DNA of 64,000 nucleotides from Nocardia brasiliensis IFM 10847 (GTDB taxonomy: Bacteria > Actinomycetota > Actinomycetes > Mycobacteriales > Mycobacteriaceae): the NCBI RefSeq assembly GCF_000710915.1, contig NZ_BAUA01000015.1:17640-81639 (forward strand), read 5' to 3'. Positions 60,612-64,000 of this stretch are shown here, one piece after another. Positions within the stretch are counted from its first letter, which is position 1, and every line of letters starts with the position of its first letter. The translations under genes were made by a program, and so were the position numbers. The notes beneath the pieces were generated by a model. The model had not been told where the DNA came from, did no database searches, and saw only the letters and a list, made by a program, of their open reading frames with translations.

Positions 60612-61673
60612 ATGGCTTTCATTGCCAGCAGGGGTGGGCTTGCCCTCGTAGCGTTGCTACTGTCGGCGGTCGTAGCGGGGTGTGCGTCATCGGATGAAAA
60701 GTCCGACGACCCTTATCATTCGACCGACGTGGCAATACGCAACAACGGAATCACCATCGGTGGCACCCTCACTGTTCCGAATCGAAAAGGACCGTTTCCC
60801 GCAGTGGTTCTGGTGCCCGGCGGCGGCAAGCAGACTCGTGACGAAGAATTCGCGGCACACAAGCCTTTCCTGGTAATCGCTGATGCGTTGACCCGGGCCG
60901 GGTACGCGGTCCTGCGGTCCGACGATCGCGGGGTCGGCGCGACCACCGGAGACAAAAGCGAGGCCACCTACGACGATCTCGCCTCGGATGTGCTCGCGCA
61001 AATCTCTTATCTGCGTGAACGATCGGACATCGACCGCACTCGCATCGGAGTCCTGGGCCACAGCCAGGGCGGTTCGCTGGCGCCGCTGGTAGCGCAGCAG
61101 GCGCCCGACAAGGTCGCGTTCACCGTGCTCCTGGCTGGTCCGGCACAGCACGGATGCGAAGTCCTCAAACATCAGATGCGTGTGCAACTGCAGGCGACCG
61201 GGACGGCCGACCCCGACCGACTGGCGGCGAATGACGCTGCCGTGCAAACCGAATGCGATCTCCTTCGGGCCGGCGACTTCGACGAAGCGCGACGAAATGC
61301 GCGCGAAGCGAATCGGCGACTTCCGGAGGCTGAACAGTCCCGCGACGAAGATATCGACAAGTCGATCAACCAGGAATACGCGGCTCAGTCGACTTACGAC
61401 CCCACGCCCGCGTTGCGTGCTTTGCGAGTCCCGGTCCTCGCCCTCTTCGGAACCAAAGACGTGCAGGTCGAGGCGGCGGTCAATGACCCGCTGATGCGTG
61501 CACTGCTGGCAGACAACCCGAAGGCGACCGTGCACACCTTTGAGGGCGTGAATCATCTCATGCAGCCAGCGGTCACCGGCATGCCGGATGAATACGCGAG
61601 CACCGAGACCACCACCGACCCGAAAGTGCTCGACTACATAAAGAACTGGCTGGACCAGAACGCCCGGGGTTGA
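60612..61673 (+). CDS. Alpha/beta-hydrolase lipoprotein
   Basis: A 353-residue protein from the ATG at 60612. A signal peptide with lipobox VVAGCAS (Cys23) predicts a membrane-anchored lipoprotein facing outward. The catalytic serine is in LGHSQGGSLAPLV, the acid probably in FGTKDVQVEAAV, and the His in FEGVNHLMQP. The early NNGITIGGTLTVPNRKGPFPAVVLVPGGGKQTRDEE and RSDDRGVGATTG resemble the family of S9-like exported hydrolases. Substrate unknown, possibly cell-wall or lipid ester. Confidence 0.88.
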   Translation: MAFIASRGGLALVALLLSAVVAGCASSDEKSDDPYHSTDVAIRNNGITIGGTLTVPNRKGPFPAVVLVPGGGKQTRDEEFAAHKPFLVIADALTRAGYAVLRSDDRGVGATTGDKSEATYDDLASDVLAQISYLRERSDIDRTRIGVLGHSQGGSLAPLVAQQAPDKVAFTVLLAGPAQHGCEVLKHQMRVQLQATGTADPDRLAANDAAVQTECDLLRAGDFDEARRNAREANRRLPEAEQSRDEDIDKSINQEYAAQSTYDPTPALRALRVPVLALFGTKDVQVEAAVNDPLMRALLADNPKATVHTFEGVNHLMQPAVTGMPDEYASTETTTDPKVLDYIKNWLDQNARG

Positions 61674-61690
61674 ATTCGGCGGCCTTCGGT

Positions 61691-62116
61691 TCATGGATGC
61701 ATGCGGGCACCTTTGAGTACTTTGTCCACCACATTGCGCGGTCCGTAGACGGCGACGCCGACGAGGTCCAAATCGTCGGTGCCGACCGCGCGCACCGCGG
61801 CCCGGTTGTCCTGATCGTTCCCGGTGGCGAACAGGTCGGAGGTGAACACGGCCGTGCGCAGTTCCCGCGCCAGCGCCTTGCCGTGTGCATTGCGCACGAC
61901 CTCTTTGCTGCCTTCGAAGACGAGCACGGGCTGGCGGAACATCGGCAGGTAGCTGGTCGCGTCCGCGTCCTCGTACGGTTCCCCGATCACCTCCGGTTGC
62001 ACCGTGCCGAGCCCGCTGACCAGGAAGGCCGTCACATTCAACCGCTGCCAGGTCGGCAAGTCCGCCCGCAGCAGTACCGCGATCTTGGTGTCGAAACGCA
62101 CGTTCTCCATGCCCAC
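61691..62116 (-). CDS. DUF2000 domain-containing protein
   Basis: About 141 residues from a GTG at 62116, or 139 from an ATG at 62110. It matches DUF2000: NVRFDTKIAVLLRADLPTWQRLNVTAFLVSGLG then PVLVFEGSKEVVRNAHGKALARELRTAVFTSDLFATGND and VGVAVYGPRNVVDKVLKG. DUF2000 proteins are small cytosolic PTH2-like folds of unknown role. It is divergent from the next AraC regulator gene with 44 bases between starts, so that regulator may control it. Confidence 0.85.
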   Translation of the reverse strand: MGMENVRFDTKIAVLLRADLPTWQRLNVTAFLVSGLGTVQPEVIGEPYEDADATSYLPMFRQPVLVFEGSKEVVRNAHGKALARELRTAVFTSDLFATGNDQDNRAAVRAVGTDDLDLVGVAVYGPRNVVDKVLKGARMHP

Positions 62117-62160
62117 GACTCTTCCGCGGGCCGGCCCGGCAAGGCTTGTACGATCCTGGC

Positions 62161-63009
62161 ATGGTTGCGGGCGGTGCGATCGAGCAGATCAGAGCCTGGC
62201 AGCCGCGAGTGCCGGGCATCGTCGAGGTCTTCCATGCCCGTTTCGTCGAGCACGTCTACCCGATGCACGCCCACGACTCCTGGACGCTGCTGATCGTCGA
62301 CGACGGGATGGTCCGCTACGACCTCGACCGGCACGAGCACGGCGTCCTCGGCTCGGTGGTGTCGCTGCTGCCGCCGCATGTGCCACACAACGGTCAGGCG
62401 GCGACCGCGCACGGGTTCCGCAAGCGCGTGCTGTATCTCGACGACGCGCATCTGTCCGAGTCGATGATCGGTCGTGCTGTCGACACGCCCACCTTCACCG
62501 ACCCGCTGCTGCACCGGCGAATCCGCCAATTGCACTCTGTTCTCAGCTATCCCGGTGAGGAGTTCGAGGCCAGCAGTCGCCTCGCCCTCATCCACGATCG
62601 GCTGCGCGATCTCCTGGACGGCACGGATCCGCCGCCGCGCCGCGCCGATCCGGGACTGGCCCACCGTCTGCGCGAGTTGCTCGATTCCCATGCTGCCGAA
62701 GGCCTTTCGCTCACCGAGGCATCGGCGGTATTGCACGCCGATGCCACCCATCTCATTCGCGCGTTCCGCCGCGAGTTCGGGATGCCGCCGCACCAGTACC
62801 TGATCTCCCGCCGGGTCGATCTTGCCCGCCCGCTGCTACTGGGTGGTATGCCCGCGCGAGAAGTGGCGGCCGCCACCGGCTTTCATGACCAACCGCATCT
62901 GATCCGCCACTTCAAGCGCATTCTGGGCACGACACCGGGTCGATACGCGCAGAGCGCGGCGAACCAACCGCACCCCGTGTCCGGCACCGCCGCGTCGCAC
63001 CTCATTTGA
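62161..63009 (+). CDS. AraC family regulator with cupin sensor domain
   Basis: A 282-residue protein. The N-terminal AraC-type cupin (MHAHDSWTLLIVDDGMVRYDLDRHEHG, with HAH and the later HVPH) precedes a double HTH (LSLTEASAVLHADATHLIRAFRREFGMPPHQYLISRRVDLARPLLLGG, and AREVAAATGFHDQPHLIRHFKRILGTTPGRYA). Ligand unknown. It starts 44 bases from the divergent DUF2000 gene, which is the most likely target. Confidence 0.92.
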   Translation: MVAGGAIEQIRAWQPRVPGIVEVFHARFVEHVYPMHAHDSWTLLIVDDGMVRYDLDRHEHGVLGSVVSLLPPHVPHNGQAATAHGFRKRVLYLDDAHLSESMIGRAVDTPTFTDPLLHRRIRQLHSVLSYPGEEFEASSRLALIHDRLRDLLDGTDPPPRRADPGLAHRLRELLDSHAAEGLSLTEASAVLHADATHLIRAFRREFGMPPHQYLISRRVDLARPLLLGGMPAREVAAATGFHDQPHLIRHFKRILGTTPGRYAQSAANQPHPVSGTAASHLI

Positions 63010-63039
63010 TCAGCGGCACAGCGCTTTTCGCGGCGCCGA

Positions 63040-64000
63040 TCAGTGCGCAGACGTTGCCACCCGGACGCGCTGACTGTCCTTGTCGGAGAGGAACAATGCG
63101 AGTTCCCGGCCCTGCTCGGCGACCGCGGTGGACTCGGTCCGGGACAAGCGGCGCAGCGGGGCGACGTGCACGGTGCCCGACTCCTCGGTCCACGTGGCCG
63201 CGACCCGGCCGTCGACCAGTACCACGCGCGCACCGGCGACCGACAGGCCGCGGTGCTCGTCGTCGATGATCCGGCTGCGGTCGTGATAGCCGAGGATGGC
63301 GTTGTCGAACGCGGGTAGGAAGCGGACGGGGGCGGGGGTGTCCGGGTCGGGACGGGGCGCGTCCGGGAGGTCGAGCAGCTCGCGGCCGCGTTCGTCGCGG
63401 AAGGTCACCAGCTCCGCACGGATCGCGCCCACCGCGGCGGGCAGTCCGGCCAGGCCGCACCAGGCGCGCAGGTCGGCCGAGGCCGCCGGTCCGAAGGCGG
63501 CCAGGTAGCGCCGAACCAGCTCGCGGCCGACCAGATCGGCATCCGCCGGAAGCGGTGCCAGCGGGCGGCCCAGCCACATGGCCAGCGGCTGATAGCGTGC
63601 TCCCGCCTTCGCGCGCCACAGCCCGCGCGGTGGCAGTTGCGCTGTCGGAATGCGGGCGGCGACCAGGATTTCACCCAGCGCTCGCGGTCCCGGCGTCGGC
63701 CAGCGGTCGGTGAGCGCCCGCGCCAGTTCGGCCATCGTGCGCGGCGCACCGTCGGCCATCAGCGCGCTGCCCGCCGCCTCGAGTTCGTCCAGATCCACGC
63801 CGGCCAGTTCGCGGCGATAGGTCCCGAGCACGCGCTGGCACAGCATGGCGTGGTGGCGAGACCGCCAGGCGAGCGCGTCGTCGGCGGTGAGCAGGTGAAC
63901 GGTGCGGCGCATCAGGTGCAGGCGCACCACCCGGCGCTCGGTGAGCAGCTCATCCAGCATGGCGGGCTCGAACGCGCGCACCCGCGACCAGAGGCCGAGG
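63040..64000 (-). CDS. Winged-helix DNA-binding domain-containing protein (HTH_42), truncated at window edge
   Basis: The frame is open to the window end on the minus strand, so the true start lies beyond 64000; 313 residues follow the first Met at 63981. The N-terminal segment (LTERRVVRLHLMRRTVHLLTADDALAWRSRHHAML) and the central WLGRPLAPLPADADLVGRELVRRYLAAFGPAASADLRAWCGL are hallmarks of the HTH_42 (YcaQ/AlkZ-like) family. AlkZ is a DNA glycosylase that unhooks interstrand crosslinks. Its catalytic QxQ/QxD motif is not seen in the visible part; the start is missing. Confidence 0.85.
   Translation of the reverse strand, partial: LGLWSRVRAFEPAMLDELLTERRVVRLHLMRRTVHLLTADDALAWRSRHHAMLCQRVLGTYRRELAGVDLDELEAAGSALMADGAPRTMAELARALTDRWPTPGPRALGEILVAARIPTAQLPPRGLWRAKAGARYQPLAMWLGRPLAPLPADADLVGRELVRRYLAAFGPAASADLRAWCGLAGLPAAVGAIRAELVTFRDERGRELLDLPDAPRPDPDTPAPVRFLPAFDNAILGYHDRSRIIDDEHRGLSVAGARVVLVDGRVAATWTEESGTVHVAPLRRLSRTESTAVAEQGRELALFLSDKDSQRVRVATSAH

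Overview
The window is high-GC DNA with dense, mostly short transcription units, many GTG starts and actinobacterial families throughout: DUF222/HNH (13E12-type) protein, DUF574 SAM-methyltransferase, GTP-dependent PEP carboxykinase, paired ClpP, DUF5313, a single-module mycobacterial-style PKS, and a DUF190/crcB/pgm block arranged as I recall it from Mycobacterium tuberculosis. I infer a mycolic-acid actinomycete, most likely Nocardia or a close relative. This rests on gene content only; no rRNA or other marker was available.

Layout. 1-11.3 kb: 5'-truncated PoxB-like enzyme, an orphan oligopeptide-binding lipoprotein, a divergent SDR/MmyB regulator pair, an acyl-CoA-dehydrogenase-like flavoprotein, a GNAT, then a clpP-clpP pair with a convergent ClgR/PopR-type regulator whose C-terminus looks like an ssrA degron, an EamA exporter and small proteins. 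11.3-29.5 kb: small enzymes and regulators (RaiA-like protein, GlxA regulator, methyltransferase, RibD-type reductase, SGNH hydrolase, MarR/MFS pair, PLP dehydratase with a DUF2156 membrane enzyme, dienelactone hydrolase, arsenate-reductase-type phosphatase, sirtuin, aldonolactone oxidase). 28.8-38.5 kb: TetR/DHA2 efflux pair with two matching operator-like sites, secreted lipase, DUF190 plus a truncated CrcB, phosphoglucomutase/MFS, a DsbA-like protein and a DUF574 methyltransferase.

38.5-47.2 kb looks accessory. It holds a hairpin-bounded three-copy repeat, the DUF222/HNH gene, tRNA-Ala(GGC) with terminator, an 82-bp tandem repeat, a frameshifted remnant of an XRE-TPR regulator, and then an ArsR / PEPCK / SulP / DUF5313 unit with a recurring TGATTGC motif upstream.

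47.3-57.4 kb is the most unusual part. A sigma-70-like protein appears to carry its own zinc-type anti-sigma motif, a membrane segment and a Cys-rich outer domain in one chain. It is convergent with a three-gene operon encoding a fully reducing single-module PKS (KS-AT-DH-ER-KR-ACP), a flavin monooxygenase of the MonCI/Lsd18 polyether-epoxidase type and an AveC-like membrane spirocyclase. PKS, epoxidase-like and spiroketal-cyclase-like enzymes in one compact operon, with no thioesterase or loading enzyme, suggest an undescribed small polyketide or lipid pathway.

57.9-64 kb returns to ordinary small genes (a truncated conserved protein, membrane and secreted hypotheticals, DUF4186, an alpha/beta-hydrolase lipoprotein, DUF2000, an AraC regulator, and a winged-helix protein running off the end).
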